Positions 27,208 through 36,796 are shown, numbered from the stretch's first letter. The stretch is DNA of 37,586 nt from Solobacterium sp. (GCA_022486935.1 JAKVJO010000010.1:1-37586); one strand, 5' to 3'. The notes: generated by a model from the letters alone, not told the origin. Translations and numbers: made by a program.

Positions 27208-30200
27208 ATGAGTGAAAACAGTAAAAATCCCCTTGATCTGAATACCCATTCCGGTGAAGAGGATTCCGGGAAAGATAGCAGCGGAATTCAAAAAGCAGTC
27301 CCTGTGCATCTTTCGGAACATGATACTGAATCTGCCGGTTCAGGTTCTTCTGAGCCTGTTTTTCCGTCTCTTCACAAGAATCAGGACGAACAGAAGGAAA
27401 GCGAACCGAAGTTTCCTTCCCTGCATGCAGATCACAGCAATGAGAAATCGGAACACGAGAATCTTGAACATACCACAACGATCATGGCCATACATGATGA
27501 ACCTGTAAAACAGGATACGCATTCCGCCAGTGATCAGAAGAACAAACCCGAACAATCTGCCGAACCTCACAAAAAGCCGGCAAAGAAGACAGAACCTCAG
27601 CCGGAGACGAAAAAAGAAGTTCACATGCCGCGCCGGGAAGAAAACAATACGACCAGAGTCTATGCACCGCTGCGTGAAACGCCGGAGGAGACACTGGCCA
27701 ATGAGAAGGATCGGAAAAAGAAGCAGAAGAAACAGAAACGCTTCCAGATCATCACTTCCGTACTGGTGGTACTCGTTGCCATTGAGATGATCATCTGTGC
27801 TGCCGGCATAGTCATCGTCGGTCAGATGGTCAGTTCTGCCCCTACGCTTGATGTGTCCGACTTTGTCAGTGAAGAGTCTTCGAGAATTTATGATGACTCC
27901 GGCAATGTCATAACAGAAATCGGTACTTACTACCGTGAGAATATCACATACGATCAGTGCCCGGAATCACTTGTCGACGCATTCCTGTCCGTTGAGGATT
28001 CCCGCTTCTTCACCCACTTCGGATTTGATATCCCGCGTTTCACCAAGGCAATCATTGAGAACCTGAAATCAGGAGACTTCTCCCAGGGCGGATCCACCTT
28101 CACCATGCAGCTGGTCAAGAACACCTACTTCACGGTGGATGACGGTGATTCCTCTGTCGAGCGTACCAAGTCCATTGAATATAAAGTACAGCAGATCTAT
28201 CTGTCCATTGAACTGGAACAGGTGCTGGACAAGAAGGAAATCTTCCAGCTGTACATGAATAAACTGAACTTCGGCGGCAGAATCCGCGGTGTTCAGAAAG
28301 CATCCAAGTATTACTTCGGCAAGGACTGCTCGGAACTGACGCTGACCGAATCAGCGCTGCTGGCCGGCATTGTCAACCTGCCGAACGGCTATAACCCGTA
28401 TTACCATCTGGATGCCGCAACAAGCCGACGGGATACGGTGCTGGATATGATGGAATATCATGGCTATATCACAAGTGATGAATGTTCGCTGGCCAAGACC
28501 GTCAAAGTAGAAGATGAACTGGTCGGTGAGAATTACGGTGATTCAACAGAAACCAGTACAGATAACAAGTACCAGTCCTATATTGATGCCGTGCTGGATG
28601 AAGCGGAATCGCTGACCGGGCAGGACCCGACAATCAAGGGCATGCAGATATACACCTACATGAATACGACGGTGCAGGATCAGGTGGAATCGATTCAGGA
28701 TGGCACATCCTCGGTGAACTTCCCCAATGATCTGATGCAAACCGCCATGATCTCAATGGATAATACGAACGGTGCGATCGTCGCAATCGGCGGCGGGCGG
28801 AATTACAACACCGGCGCACGATTGCTGAACCGTGCAACCTCGCAGTATAAACAGCCTGGCTCCTCAGTCAAACCGGTATTGTCGTACGCGCTTGGCTTTG
28901 AGTACCTGGGCTACTCGATGGATGAAATCCTCGTAGATAAACCAATCACCTATCCAAATGAGTCGATGGTGCTGGTGAACGCCACGGGCACTTATGCCGG
29001 CGATGTCACAATCAAAGATGCGGTCGCTTACTCCTTGAATATTCCAGCGATCACTACCCTTGAAAAAGTGGAAGACAAAGTCGGCAAGGAAGTCATCGTC
29101 AATTACATGCAATCCATTGGATTCTCCAAAGTCACCTCAGATAACTTCCATCTGTCGTTCGCAATCGGCGGCACATGGTTTGAAACAACGGTTGAAGAGC
29201 TGGCCGGCGCCCATGCCATGATCATCAACGGCGGTGTCTACAATGAACCGCACACGATCCAGAAAGTCGTCATGACAGACGGCACGGAATACTACCCGCA
29301 GAATCAGAACAAGCAGGTACTCAGTTCCGGCAGTGCCTACCTCTCAACAGAACTGATGTACAACAACGTCTATGGCGATGTACTCAACTACATGCAGCTG
29401 CTGAAGAGAGACTACCCTGTCTATGCAAAGACCGGTACTTCTGACTGGGGCTCTGACGGACTCCAGTATGGAATCCCGCAGGGTGCCATGAAAGATAAGT
29501 GGATGGTTGCCAGTACGAGTAAATATACCAATGCAGTCTGGGTTGGCTACGATTACGCAATTGCCGGCAAGAATACTTACATGACGCATACCGATGCGGT
29601 CAACAACTACACCGGGCAGATCTGTAAACTGCTGCTGGATTCGGAAGAATCTGTCACGGATCTCTCAGAACTGCAGGGTGTCACAAAACCGAGTGATGTC
29701 GAAGAAGTTACCTATGTCAACGGCACCTACCCGCATGTCAAACAGGAAGACGGAATGGATTCCAGTGTCCTGATCACTTCAGAAGTATCCAAGACCGGAC
29801 TTGAATCACAGCCGCTGGTCTCTTCTGAAGAGTACAAAGAATATCTGTCAAGTGACGCAAACAGTTCGTCCTTCGGTATATCGGCGGAATATGACAGTAC
29901 GGGGGCACTCAGTGTCACCTGGTCTGATGGCAGCAGTAACTGTGTCAACGGCCAGAAGAACATTTCACTGAATGACCAGTGGGGCAATAACGTCGAAGCC
30001 TGGGGTGCATGTCTGGTTGACCTGTCATGGCTGACCGGAGACTCCACCTCCTACTGGGGCAAGGTATATGTCGATGATACCTATATCGGAGATATCTCAA
30101 GTTCGACCGGATACTATTATGGTTATCCAGGTTCGCTGTACGGAACGGTCAAAGTCTGCGGCGGCACTGATTCAGGTGATTTGAACGCCTGTGTCGTAGC

Positions 30201-30330
30201 CGGATATTCTGACTACGTGACTGACCAGAGCGGCAGCAGCGACAGTACCTCTACCGGTCATTATGACGAGAGCGGCAACTGGGTTGATGACGGCTGGTGG
30301 GACGAGAGCGGCACCTTCCATCACAACTGA
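27208..30330 (+). CDS. Class A penicillin-binding protein (PBP1A-like)
   Basis: The protein has 1040 residues from the ATG at 27208, which has GGAGG six bases upstream; the earlier GTG at 27169 lacks a site. It makes and crosslinks peptidoglycan. Residues 1-175 are a long charged cytoplasmic tail (for example KKPAKKTEPQPETKK), followed by a membrane helix at about 177-205. The glycosyltransferase domain has VEDSRFFTHFG near residue 262 and GGSTFTMQLVKN. The transpeptidase domain has SSVK (active Ser near 551), SLN and KTGTS near 741. The last 150-200 residues form a Ser/Gly/Trp-rich extension with a YDESGNWVDDGWWDESG repeat-like end. It is longer than most family members. Confidence 0.95.
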   Translation: MSENSKNPLDLNTHSGEEDSGKDSSGIQKAVPVHLSEHDTESAGSGSSEPVFPSLHKNQDEQKESEPKFPSLHADHSNEKSEHENLEHTTTIMAIHDEPVKQDTHSASDQKNKPEQSAEPHKKPAKKTEPQPETKKEVHMPRREENNTTRVYAPLRETPEETLANEKDRKKKQKKQKRFQIITSVLVVLVAIEMIICAAGIVIVGQMVSSAPTLDVSDFVSEESSRIYDDSGNVITEIGTYYRENITYDQCPESLVDAFLSVEDSRFFTHFGFDIPRFTKAIIENLKSGDFSQGGSTFTMQLVKNTYFTVDDGDSSVERTKSIEYKVQQIYLSIELEQVLDKKEIFQLYMNKLNFGGRIRGVQKASKYYFGKDCSELTLTESALLAGIVNLPNGYNPYYHLDAATSRRDTVLDMMEYHGYITSDECSLAKTVKVEDELVGENYGDSTETSTDNKYQSYIDAVLDEAESLTGQDPTIKGMQIYTYMNTTVQDQVESIQDGTSSVNFPNDLMQTAMISMDNTNGAIVAIGGGRNYNTGARLLNRATSQYKQPGSSVKPVLSYALGFEYLGYSMDEILVDKPITYPNESMVLVNATGTYAGDVTIKDAVAYSLNIPAITTLEKVEDKVGKEVIVNYMQSIGFSKVTSDNFHLSFAIGGTWFETTVEELAGAHAMIINGGVYNEPHTIQKVVMTDGTEYYPQNQNKQVLSSGSAYLSTELMYNNVYGDVLNYMQLLKRDYPVYAKTGTSDWGSDGLQYGIPQGAMKDKWMVASTSKYTNAVWVGYDYAIAGKNTYMTHTDAVNNYTGQICKLLLDSEESVTDLSELQGVTKPSDVEEVTYVNGTYPHVKQEDGMDSSVLITSEVSKTGLESQPLVSSEEYKEYLSSDANSSSFGISAEYDSTGALSVTWSDGSSNCVNGQKNISLNDQWGNNVEAWGACLVDLSWLTGDSTSYWGKVYVDDTYIGDISSSTGYYYGYPGSLYGTVKVCGGTDSGDLNACVVAGYSDYVTDQSGSSDSTSTGHYDESGNWVDDGWWDESGTFHHN

Positions 30331-30346
30331 GTGACAGGAAAGCAGT

Positions 30347-30384
30347 AAAAAGGATTCGGATCAATGATCCGAACCCTTTTATTT
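30347..30384. terminator. Bidirectional terminator between the PBP gene and gpsA
   Basis: AAAAGG, TTCGGATC, a short loop, GATCCGAA and CCTTTT form a long stem flanked by A and T runs. It can end both the plus-strand PBP message and the minus-strand gpsA operon. Confidence 0.85.
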
Positions 30385-30390
30385 GGTGAT

Positions 30391-31389
30391 TCAGTGAAAC
30401 TCAGACTTCAGATCGCGGTTCATCAGATCGCGGATCGCTTCATCCGGGCTCTTGCCTTCATACAGCAGTGCATATACCTCACTGGTGATCGGCATGGAGA
30501 TATGACGCTTCTGTGCTTCTTCGTATACCACCTTGCACGCCTGGATTCCTTCTACCGTCTTCTTGTTGGTGGCGAGGAATTCCTTCGCACTGCCGGCCTG
30601 GCCGATTGCATATCCGGCCATGAAGTTGCGGCTGTGATGCGAGGTGCAGGTAACAATCAGATCACCGACACCATCCAGTCCAAGATAGGTCTCACGCTGG
30701 CCGCCCATGGCAACGCCAAAGCGTGACATCTCGGCAAGTCCCCTGGTCATCAGTGCAGCCCTGGCATTATCGCCCTGGCCGATTCCGGTCAGTACGCCGC
30801 TGGCAATGGCCATGATGTTCTTGACGGCAACACCGACTTCAGCACCTGCCACATCTGTATTGCGGTAGACCCGGAAGTAATCATTGGAGAACAGTTTCTG
30901 GATCTGTTCCGCGTGTTCTTCATCTTCACTGACGGCATTGAGTACCGTAAGCATCCTGACAATGACTTCTTCTGCATGGGATGGACCGATCAATGATACG
31001 ACTGCTGTCAGTTTGTCTTTCGGCATGACTTCCTTGATCACTGTGCTCAGACGCTGATGGGTTACCGGATGGAAGCCCTTGGCAACGTTGATGATGATCA
31101 CCGGGTGGTCAATCACTTCCATTGCCTTCTTCAGCGTATCTTCCATGGCAATGCTCGGCACTGCCAGCAGGAGGATATTGCGGTCTTCAATCTCCCTGAT
31201 ATCGGTTGTTGCCCGAAGCTTTTCAGAGATCGGTGTATCATCGAAAAACTGCGAGTTACGGTGGTTCTCATTGATGTCCTTGACCTGATCTTCGCTGATG
31301 CCATACAGGAATACATCCTGACGGTTGTCAGCCAGCACCTGGGCCAATGCGGTGCCCCAGCTGCCAGTTCCAAGTACTGCTGTCTTCAC
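30391..31389 (-). CDS. gpsA: Glycerol-3-phosphate dehydrogenase [NAD(P)+]
   Basis: The protein has 332 residues, full length. It reduces dihydroxyacetone phosphate to sn-glycerol 3-phosphate for phospholipid synthesis. The dinucleotide-binding motif VLGTGSWGTALAQVLA is at residues 5-20. The catalytic Lys lies in AVKNIMAIASGVLTG and the substrate loop is GPSHAEEV. The start codon is GTG and shares its first base with the der stop (TAGTG), so the pair is translationally coupled. It is the last gene before a bidirectional terminator. Confidence 0.97.
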   Translation of the reverse strand: MKTAVLGTGSWGTALAQVLADNRQDVFLYGISEDQVKDINENHRNSQFFDDTPISEKLRATTDIREIEDRNILLLAVPSIAMEDTLKKAMEVIDHPVIIINVAKGFHPVTHQRLSTVIKEVMPKDKLTAVVSLIGPSHAEEVIVRMLTVLNAVSEDEEHAEQIQKLFSNDYFRVYRNTDVAGAEVGVAVKNIMAIASGVLTGIGQGDNARAALMTRGLAEMSRFGVAMGGQRETYLGLDGVGDLIVTCTSHHSRNFMAGYAIGQAGSAKEFLATNKKTVEGIQACKVVYEEAQKRHISMPITSEVYALLYEGKSPDEAIRDLMNRDLKSEFH

Positions 31390-32705
31390 TATTCAGATAC
31401 CTTCTTTCTTGCAATGATACGGATCGGCGTTCCTTCAAAATCAAATGACTGACGCAGCTGATTCTCCAGGAAGCGCTGATACGTAAAGTGCATGAGTTTT
31501 GGTTCGTTGCAGGAGAACACGAAGGTCGGCGGCTGAATGCTGACCTGGGTGGTGTAGTAGATCCTGAAACGTTTGCCGTTTCTTGCCGGTGCCGGAGTTG
31601 TCACCTGGGTATCGGAGATCACCTCATTGAGGACATTCGTCGGAATTCTCCGGCGGGAGTTTTCATAGATCCGGTCGACTTCAGGAATCAGCGTATTGAT
31701 CCGCTGACGTGTCTTTGCTGAAACAAAGAGGATCGGTGCGTAGGCAAGATAAACAAATTCTTTTCTGACTTTGTCAGTGAACTCATTCATCGTATGCTCA
31801 TCTTTTTCAATGGCATCCCACTTGTTCACGACAATGATGACCGGTTTGCCTGCTTCGGATGCGTATCCGGCAACGTGCTTGTCCTGTTCACGGATGCCAA
31901 GCTCGCCATCCAGCACAAACAGTGCCACATCGCATTCATCAATTGCCTTCATGGCACGCATGACGGAGTACTTCTCAACGGATTCATAGACTCTGCCGCG
32001 CTTGCGGATACCGGCAGTATCTACAATGACATAAGGGCGGCCGTCAAAGCGGAATCTGGTATCAACCGCATCTCTTGTGGTGCCCTGCTCATTGGAAACA
32101 ATCGCCCTGTCTTCATTCAGCACTGCATTGACAATGGAAGACTTGCCGACATTCGGTTCACCGATGACAGAAATCCGGATACCCGGATCATCCTGCTTGC
32201 CGGTATCTTCCGGAAGTTCGGCAATACATGCGTCAAGCAGATCGCCGATGCCGATGCCGTGAACACCGCTGCAGGGAATCGGGTCCCCTACTCCCAGTGC
32301 ATAGAATTCATAGATGCCGGCCATTCTGGATTCATCATCCACAAAGTTGACACCAAGTACAACCGGCTTCTTCTGACGCTGCAGGATACCGGCAATGTAT
32401 TTATCATCATCTGTCATTCCGGTCTTTCCATTGACCAGAAACAGGATGACATTGGCTTCTTCCATGGCAATCTGCACCTGGGCACGGATCTCTTCCTGGT
32501 ATGGCTGATTCTCCAGCTGGATACCGCCGGTATCAATCATGCGGAACTTGTTGCCAAGCCATTCTCCGGACGCATAGATCCGGTCTCTTGTAACACCGGG
32601 ATAGTCTTCCACAATGGAAACTCTCGTACCAGCCATTCTGTTAAAAATCGTTGACTTGCCTACGTTCGGCCGGCCAACGATTGCAATCATTCCTGTCTTA
32701 CTCAT
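31389..32705 (-). CDS. der: Ribosome-assembly GTPase Der (EngA)
   Basis: The protein has 438 residues. It has two tandem GTPase domains: G1 GRPNVGKS at residues 11-18 and GEPNVGKS near residue 180, each with DTGG or DTAG G3 motifs and NKWD as the second G4. The C-terminal KH-like domain ends with [19 protein letters not shown]. Der is essential for 50S subunit maturation. The start codon follows the cmk stop with no gap, and the stop overlaps the gpsA start. The cmk-der-gpsA order is common in Firmicutes. Confidence 0.98.
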   Translation of the reverse strand: MSKTGMIAIVGRPNVGKSTIFNRMAGTRVSIVEDYPGVTRDRIYASGEWLGNKFRMIDTGGIQLENQPYQEEIRAQVQIAMEEANVILFLVNGKTGMTDDDKYIAGILQRQKKPVVLGVNFVDDESRMAGIYEFYALGVGDPIPCSGVHGIGIGDLLDACIAELPEDTGKQDDPGIRISVIGEPNVGKSSIVNAVLNEDRAIVSNEQGTTRDAVDTRFRFDGRPYVIVDTAGIRKRGRVYESVEKYSVMRAMKAIDECDVALFVLDGELGIREQDKHVAGYASEAGKPVIIVVNKWDAIEKDEHTMNEFTDKVRKEFVYLAYAPILFVSAKTRQRINTLIPEVDRIYENSRRRIPTNVLNEVISDTQVTTPAPARNGKRFRIYYTTQVSIQPPTFVFSCNEPKLMHFTYQRFLENQLRQSFDFEGTPIRIIARKKVSE

Positions 32706-33383
32706 TCAGGATACCTCCTGTTCTGTTTTCTGAAGCACTGTGCGATACAGGGTATCAACCACCTGATCAATCGTCATATCAGAGGTATCAATCTCCACGG
32801 CATCATCTGCTTTTCTGAGCGGTGAATTGGCGCGGTGTGTATCCTGGTCATCGCGTTTCTGGATCTCCTGCTCAATCGTCTCAAGATCAGATGTGCAGAT
32901 TCCTTTTTCCTGGTTCTGGGCAAATCTACGGAGTGCTCTTGCATGGGCAGTTGCGGTCATGAAGATCTTCACTTCCGCATCTTTCAATACGACAGTGCCG
33001 ATATCACGGCCGTCCATGATAAAGCCCTTCGCAGTTGCCATCTGTTGCTGGCGTCTGACCAGATCAATGCGTACCTGTTTCAGCTTTGACACATCGCTGG
33101 CAGCCATGGATACGTTATCCTTGCGGATCGCTTCCGATACATCGGTTCCATCAAGATATACTTTCCCATCCGGTGTCAGTCTGATATCCGTCTGTTCCAG
33201 CATCGCTGTCAGTGCAGATTCATCATCCAGTGCAATCCCGTTCTGCAGTGCCTTCAGGGCAACACAGCGGTACATGGCACCGGTATCAAGATGTACATAG
33301 CCAAGTTTCTTTGCCAGAAGATCTGAGATCGTGCTCTTTCCGGCAGCGCTTGGTCCGTCGATCGCCACATTAATTCTCTGCAT
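32706..33383 (-). CDS. cmk: Cytidylate kinase
   Basis: The protein has 225 residues. It transfers phosphate from ATP to CMP and dCMP. The P-loop is DGPSAAGKST (residues 9-18), and the NMP-binding region includes HLDTGAMYRCVALKAL. The lid region contains IMDGRDIGTVVLKDAEVKIF and a basic stretch with KRDDQDTHRANSPLRKADDA. The ATG shares one base with the stop of the upstream membrane protein gene (TGATG). Confidence 0.97.
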   Translation of the reverse strand: MQRINVAIDGPSAAGKSTISDLLAKKLGYVHLDTGAMYRCVALKALQNGIALDDESALTAMLEQTDIRLTPDGKVYLDGTDVSEAIRKDNVSMAASDVSKLKQVRIDLVRRQQQMATAKGFIMDGRDIGTVVLKDAEVKIFMTATAHARALRRFAQNQEKGICTSDLETIEQEIQKRDDQDTHRANSPLRKADDAVEIDTSDMTIDQVVDTLYRTVLQKTEQEVS

Positions 33384-34405
33384 CAGAGAATCCCCTTGGA
33401 AGACAGAATCCAGTAGATGACAACCAGCAGTACAACGACCATGGCAATGATCAGGATGATCAGTACGAAGTTCAGCACTTTGTTGGTGTGCTTCATCTTG
33501 TCACTGACATCGCTGAGATTCTCTTCGTAGTCATCCAGCTGTGCACGCATCTGGGTTGTCTCATTCAGCAGCTGCTGACGGGTAGCCCGTTCTGCTTCAA
33601 GATGCGCAGTGGTATCGTTGGCCGTCGGATACTGATCGCTGTAGGTATCCTGGGGATCAGGCGTACGGCTGCTGGCCGGACGGGCGGGATCCTGCTGGCG
33701 GATCAGGTTCTGTACTTCATTGGCAATATCTTCCCTGGTCATGGACTGGGATCTGGTCTGTTCCGGATTGGCTGTGCGCTCTGGATCTACAAAGTCATTG
33801 GAAGGATTGATGTCAGCACCTCTGACAAATGGAATGTCAATCGTGCTGTCAGCGGAGCCAGCCGGTTTGGAGCCAAGCGGATGAACAGCCGGTTCAGGAT
33901 GTTTCTGTGCTTCACTCAGTCTCGGTGCCTGAGGCTGCGGCTTTGATTCTTCCTCTTCATCCACTTCGTTTGGATACGGCTTCTTCGGAGCCGGGCGCTC
34001 TCCCCGTAGACTCTTTAGGATATTGAGATCTGTATTTCCAGTCAGCGCATTGCCCTGATCAATGTTGTACTGTTTGACTTCATTAATATAGTCATTCAGA
34101 TACGAATCATCGAAGGTATTGGTGTAGTTCTCGTTTTCCTTCTGGGACAGTGAAGAAGATTCATCTGCCTTTGGCTGGGCAGCCTCTTCCTCTTCCGGAT
34201 GGTCCAAATACTGCCGGCGGCGGGCATGAATCGGATCATGGTCCTCTGCCTGGTAGTCTTCCGGTTCTTCAAAGTTATCGCTGTTGATATGATTCAGACG
34301 CTTTTCATATCCGGATAGATCACGGCTCTTGATATCACTTTCCGAGTCATTCTGAAGGTGATTTCTAAGTTCTTCATATTTCTGTGTACGGGAATATTTT
34401 GTCAT
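33383..34405 (-). CDS. Tail-anchored, highly charged protein of unknown function
   Basis: The protein has 340 residues from the ATG at 34405 (GGAG seven bases upstream); an in-frame GTG at 34417 precedes that site and is rejected. Residues 1-270 are hydrophilic and low complexity, rich in Glu, Asp, Gln, Pro and Ser with few hydrophobic stretches, probably disordered. A coiled-coil-like part (TTQMRAQLDDYEENLSDVSDK split here) leads to one C-terminal membrane helix (VLNFVLIILIIAMVVVLLVVIYWIL). This suggests a cytoplasmic protein anchored by its tail. No domain is recognised. It leads the cmk-der-gpsA operon and is translationally coupled to cmk. Confidence 0.75.
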   Translation of the reverse strand: MTKYSRTQKYEELRNHLQNDSESDIKSRDLSGYEKRLNHINSDNFEEPEDYQAEDHDPIHARRRQYLDHPEEEEAAQPKADESSSLSQKENENYTNTFDDSYLNDYINEVKQYNIDQGNALTGNTDLNILKSLRGERPAPKKPYPNEVDEEEESKPQPQAPRLSEAQKHPEPAVHPLGSKPAGSADSTIDIPFVRGADINPSNDFVDPERTANPEQTRSQSMTREDIANEVQNLIRQQDPARPASSRTPDPQDTYSDQYPTANDTTAHLEAERATRQQLLNETTQMRAQLDDYEENLSDVSDKMKHTNKVLNFVLIILIIAMVVVLLVVIYWILSSKGIL

Positions 34406-34429
34406 ACAGTTCTCCACTCAACTTGAAAT

Positions 34430-34438
34430 ATTATAGCA
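34430..34438 (-). promoter_or_regulatory. Extended -10 promoter of the cmk-der-gpsA operon
   Basis: TGCTATAAT on the minus strand, a perfect -10 with TG extension, 24 bases before the ATG at 34405. It lies directly after the ribU terminator. The -35 is weak. Confidence 0.65.
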
Positions 34439-34452
34439 TAACCAAAACGGAA

Positions 34453-34477
34453 TAAAACCTGCTGTAACAGCAGGTTT
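34453..34477 (-). terminator. Terminator after ribU
   Basis: AAACCTGCTG, a short loop, CAGCAGGTTT and TTATT on the minus strand, twelve bases past the stop at 34489. Confidence 0.85.
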
Positions 34478-34488
34478 CCTGACGCAAA

Positions 34489-35109
34489 TCAACGATGCAG
34501 AATCGGTGAGATATGTTTGTAGATCAACATCGTCAACAGACTCACGACTGCCCCTTTGATCAGGTTGAACGGGGTCGTTGCCAGCAGTACAAATCCCAGC
34601 TTGTCCTTGATTGCCGGAATAATTGCTGTACCCATTCCGATCAGCACATCCATGTCCATGTGATAGAAGAAGGAATAGGCAGGCAGAAGCACAAAGTAGT
34701 TCAGCACCACACCGGCTGCCGTCATACACAGTGCGCCGATGATGAGACCCTGGATCGCATGTTTCTTGGTCTTGGACTTGCGGTAGATCAGAGATGCCGG
34801 CACACAGAATGCACAGCCAATCAGAAAGTTCGCAACTTCTCCGACATATGCAGTCGAAGATCCCTGGAACAGGCAGTTGAGGACAATCTTCAATGCCTCA
34901 ATGGCAACTGCCGGTATCGGCCCCATGGCGAAGCCCCCTACCAGCACTGCCACTTCACTGAAATCCAGTTTGTAGAATGAAGGGAAAATCGGCAATGAGA
35001 AATCAAACATCATCAATACAAATGCGACTGCTCCGAGAATTGCTGTTTTGGCGATTACCTTGGTAGTAAAAATCTTTGGTTTGGTAGCTGCTCCTGTCGT
35101 TTGTGTCAT
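34489..35109 (-). CDS. ribU: ECF transporter S component for riboflavin, RibU
   Basis: The protein has 206 residues from the ATG at 35109, with GGGAGG upstream; the longer reading frame from 35205 runs through the riboswitch aptamer and is not real. About six hydrophobic segments are visible, such as ILGAVAFVLMMFDFSLPIF and VAVLVGGFAMGPIPAVAIEA. The basic N-terminal segment is typical of S components. The substrate is inferred from the FMN riboswitch upstream. It would work with a shared ECF energising module (EcfA, EcfA', EcfT), which is not in the window. Confidence 0.93.
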   Translation of the reverse strand: MTQTTGAATKPKIFTTKVIAKTAILGAVAFVLMMFDFSLPIFPSFYKLDFSEVAVLVGGFAMGPIPAVAIEALKIVLNCLFQGSSTAYVGEVANFLIGCAFCVPASLIYRKSKTKKHAIQGLIIGALCMTAAGVVLNYFVLLPAYSFFYHMDMDVLIGMGTAIIPAIKDKLGFVLLATTPFNLIKGAVVSLLTMLIYKHISPILHR

Positions 35110-35190
35110 GTTGGTTTTCCTCCCTTGCCTCAACAAATAAAAAAGAGGCGTCGTGATAAAAACCTCCGGGTTTGAAACATCGATCAAAGA

Positions 35191-35302
35191 TAAGCACTCT
35201 TTCATCCAGACTTTACTGTCGCCACCGGAATTTCACCGGTTCGTTCTGCATTCTGCAGTTCGCGGGGTTTACCGCCGGTCAGGAATTACACCCTGCCCTG
35301 AG
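35191..35302 (-). ncRNA. FMN riboswitch (RFN element)
   Basis: The minus strand contains the hallmark aptamer segments: GGGCAGGGTGTAATTCC, GACCGGCGGTAAACCCCGCG, ACCGGTGAAATTCCGGTGGC and GACAGTAAAGTCTGGATGAA, ending GAGAG-like. FMN binding would reduce ribU expression. A GAGG/CCTC stem followed by TTTTTT (about 35167-35143) may be the expression platform; it is weak, so the mode of control (termination or translation) is not settled. Confidence 0.97.
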
Positions 35303-35315
35303 TTTTATCATTGGT

Positions 35316-35324
35316 AATATATCA
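35316..35324 (-). promoter_or_regulatory. Extended -10 promoter of ribU
   Basis: TGATATATT on the minus strand, about 14 bases before the FMN aptamer. The -35 is poor. Confidence 0.5.
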
Positions 35325-35333
35325 CGCCTGATT

Positions 35334-35362
35334 GAAAAAGGAAACAGTTATGCACTGTTTCC
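35334..35362 (-). terminator. Terminator of the repeat-rich membrane protein gene
   Basis: GGAAACAGT, five bases, ACTGTTTCC and TTTTT on the minus strand, beginning at the stop codon of the gene at 35363. Confidence 0.88.
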
Positions 35363-36745
35363 CTAGAGATTCATGATATAGGACAGAATCTTGATCAGAT
35401 CATGGCAGAACAGCCACATCCATCCCCATACGACCAGTGATGCCGCAAAGCAGACGATGGAATTGACCAGTGCCAGCTGGCGCTTCTTGATACCGGCAGC
35501 CAGTTCATATCCTTCAATTCTCAAGACTGCTGAGAAGGCAACTGCAGCAACCAGGCATGAGATGCCGACCACCATGTTGAATGCCAGCAGGATCCCGCCG
35601 ATACAGTAGAAAATACCGATCGCACAACTGTTCTCCGCCTGCACTGCAAAGACCTTGATCTGCGGTACATCGTTGTACCAACGTTTGGAGATCCAGGTAA
35701 ACAGCCAGGAAATGCCAAACTCCAGAAGCACTGCCAGCACCAGGATACGCAGCCAGAGCCATACTGCATCGGTGAAGGTCATACGTACCATGCTGAACTG
35801 ATTTGCATTCAGTACTTTGGCAATCACATAGACGTGAATTGCCAGGATACATGCCCATTTGATCAGCACCAGCAGGAATGGATGGAACCATTCATACTCG
35901 GTCGCATTGGCAGTATCTTCCATACACCAGTCCGGTGCAGAGAACATCAGTTTCATATTGTGACTGACCGCATGTCTTGCAGCATGAATCTCTGACTCCG
36001 CTTTGACTTCAGCCGGCGCCGGTATCGGTTCTTTGTTTGGTTCTTCTTTTGGTTCTTCTTTTGGTTCTTCTTTTGGTTCTTCTTTTGGTTCTTCTTTTGG
36101 CTCTTCCTTTGGTTCTTCCTTTGGTTCCGGTTTTACTTCTGTCTCAGTCTGTTCTGTTTTGACTGCTGCTTCAGAATCCGCTTTCTGTTCAGCGTGTTCT
36201 TCTTTGACTTCTGCCGCCTCAGCTGCCACTGCAACTTCCGCTTCTTCTTTGATGCAGTGATCCGCTTCTTTCTGATCCTGTACTGGTTCTTCCGTTTGTT
36301 TTGGCGTTTCCTGTTTCGTCAGTTTGGCTGCCTGCGGAACGCTGTCATTCTTCTCTTCCACATGAGTGATTTCATTCACCCGCTCAGACATGCGTGATAA
36401 AAAACTGCTGACTTTACTGAAATCATTTTTCTGTTCAGTGACTGCTGCGTCTGCAGCGATATCTTTCTGCTGCTCTGAAACAGACTGATTTTTGACAGCA
36501 GCCGGCTTCGCTTTCAATTCAACAGTTGGTGTTTCAGGTTTGGATTCACTGCTGATAGAAACTGTTTCTGTTTTGATCTGATCTGATTCAGTTTCAGGAT
36601 TCTTCTGATTCTGTATGGACACATTGACTTCAGATCCATTGGAAGTCATGTCTTTTTTCTGAGTATGCCTGACTGCTTTGTTCTGCTGTTTCTTCTTTGT
36701 GCCGGATGACTTTTTCCTGGTTGTTTTCTTCTTCTGCTGTGACAT
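35363..36745 (-). CDS. Multi-pass membrane protein with a long charged, PKEE-repeat N-terminus
   Basis: The protein has 460 residues and no recognised family. Residues 1-30 are very basic (MSQQKKKTTRKKSSGTKKKQ). The following 240 residues are low complexity, rich in Glu, Lys, Gln, Pro and Val, with seven consecutive PKEE units at about residues 209-236. The C-terminal 170 residues contain about five hydrophobic segments (for example FLLVLIKWACILAIHVYVIA and GIFYCIGGILLAFNMVVG). GGGGA lies before the ATG. It is a single-gene unit with its own terminator. The layout (charged disordered part plus membrane domain) resembles the proteins at 14659 and 33383. Confidence 0.75.
   Translation of the reverse strand: MSQQKKKTTRKKSSGTKKKQQNKAVRHTQKKDMTSNGSEVNVSIQNQKNPETESDQIKTETVSISSESKPETPTVELKAKPAAVKNQSVSEQQKDIAADAAVTEQKNDFSKVSSFLSRMSERVNEITHVEEKNDSVPQAAKLTKQETPKQTEEPVQDQKEADHCIKEEAEVAVAAEAAEVKEEHAEQKADSEAAVKTEQTETEVKPEPKEEPKEEPKEEPKEEPKEEPKEEPKEEPNKEPIPAPAEVKAESEIHAARHAVSHNMKLMFSAPDWCMEDTANATEYEWFHPFLLVLIKWACILAIHVYVIAKVLNANQFSMVRMTFTDAVWLWLRILVLAVLLEFGISWLFTWISKRWYNDVPQIKVFAVQAENSCAIGIFYCIGGILLAFNMVVGISCLVAAVAFSAVLRIEGYELAAGIKKRQLALVNSIVCFAASLVVWGWMWLFCHDLIKILSYIMNL
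36039..36122 (-). repeat. Seven tandem 12-bp repeats coding PKEE
   Basis: Seven consecutive 12-base units (plus-strand form GGTTCTTCTTTT; the first five are identical and the last two carry single-base changes) encode the PKEE repeats. Each unit adds four residues in frame, so slippage would alter tail length only. Confidence 0.92.
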
Positions 36746-36796
36746 TTCTATTCCCCTTTAAATCGCATTACAAGTATAGGCCAAATCCGATTAAAT

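Noticed and set aside
35110-35205. A 32-residue N-terminal extension of RibU
   Set aside because: The codons fall in the end of the FMN riboswitch aptamer and its platform; the ATG at 35109 has a proper ribosome site.
36003-36260. A Gly-Ser-Phe repeat frame on the plus strand
   Set aside because: It is the complement of the PKEE-coding repeat inside a larger minus-strand gene.
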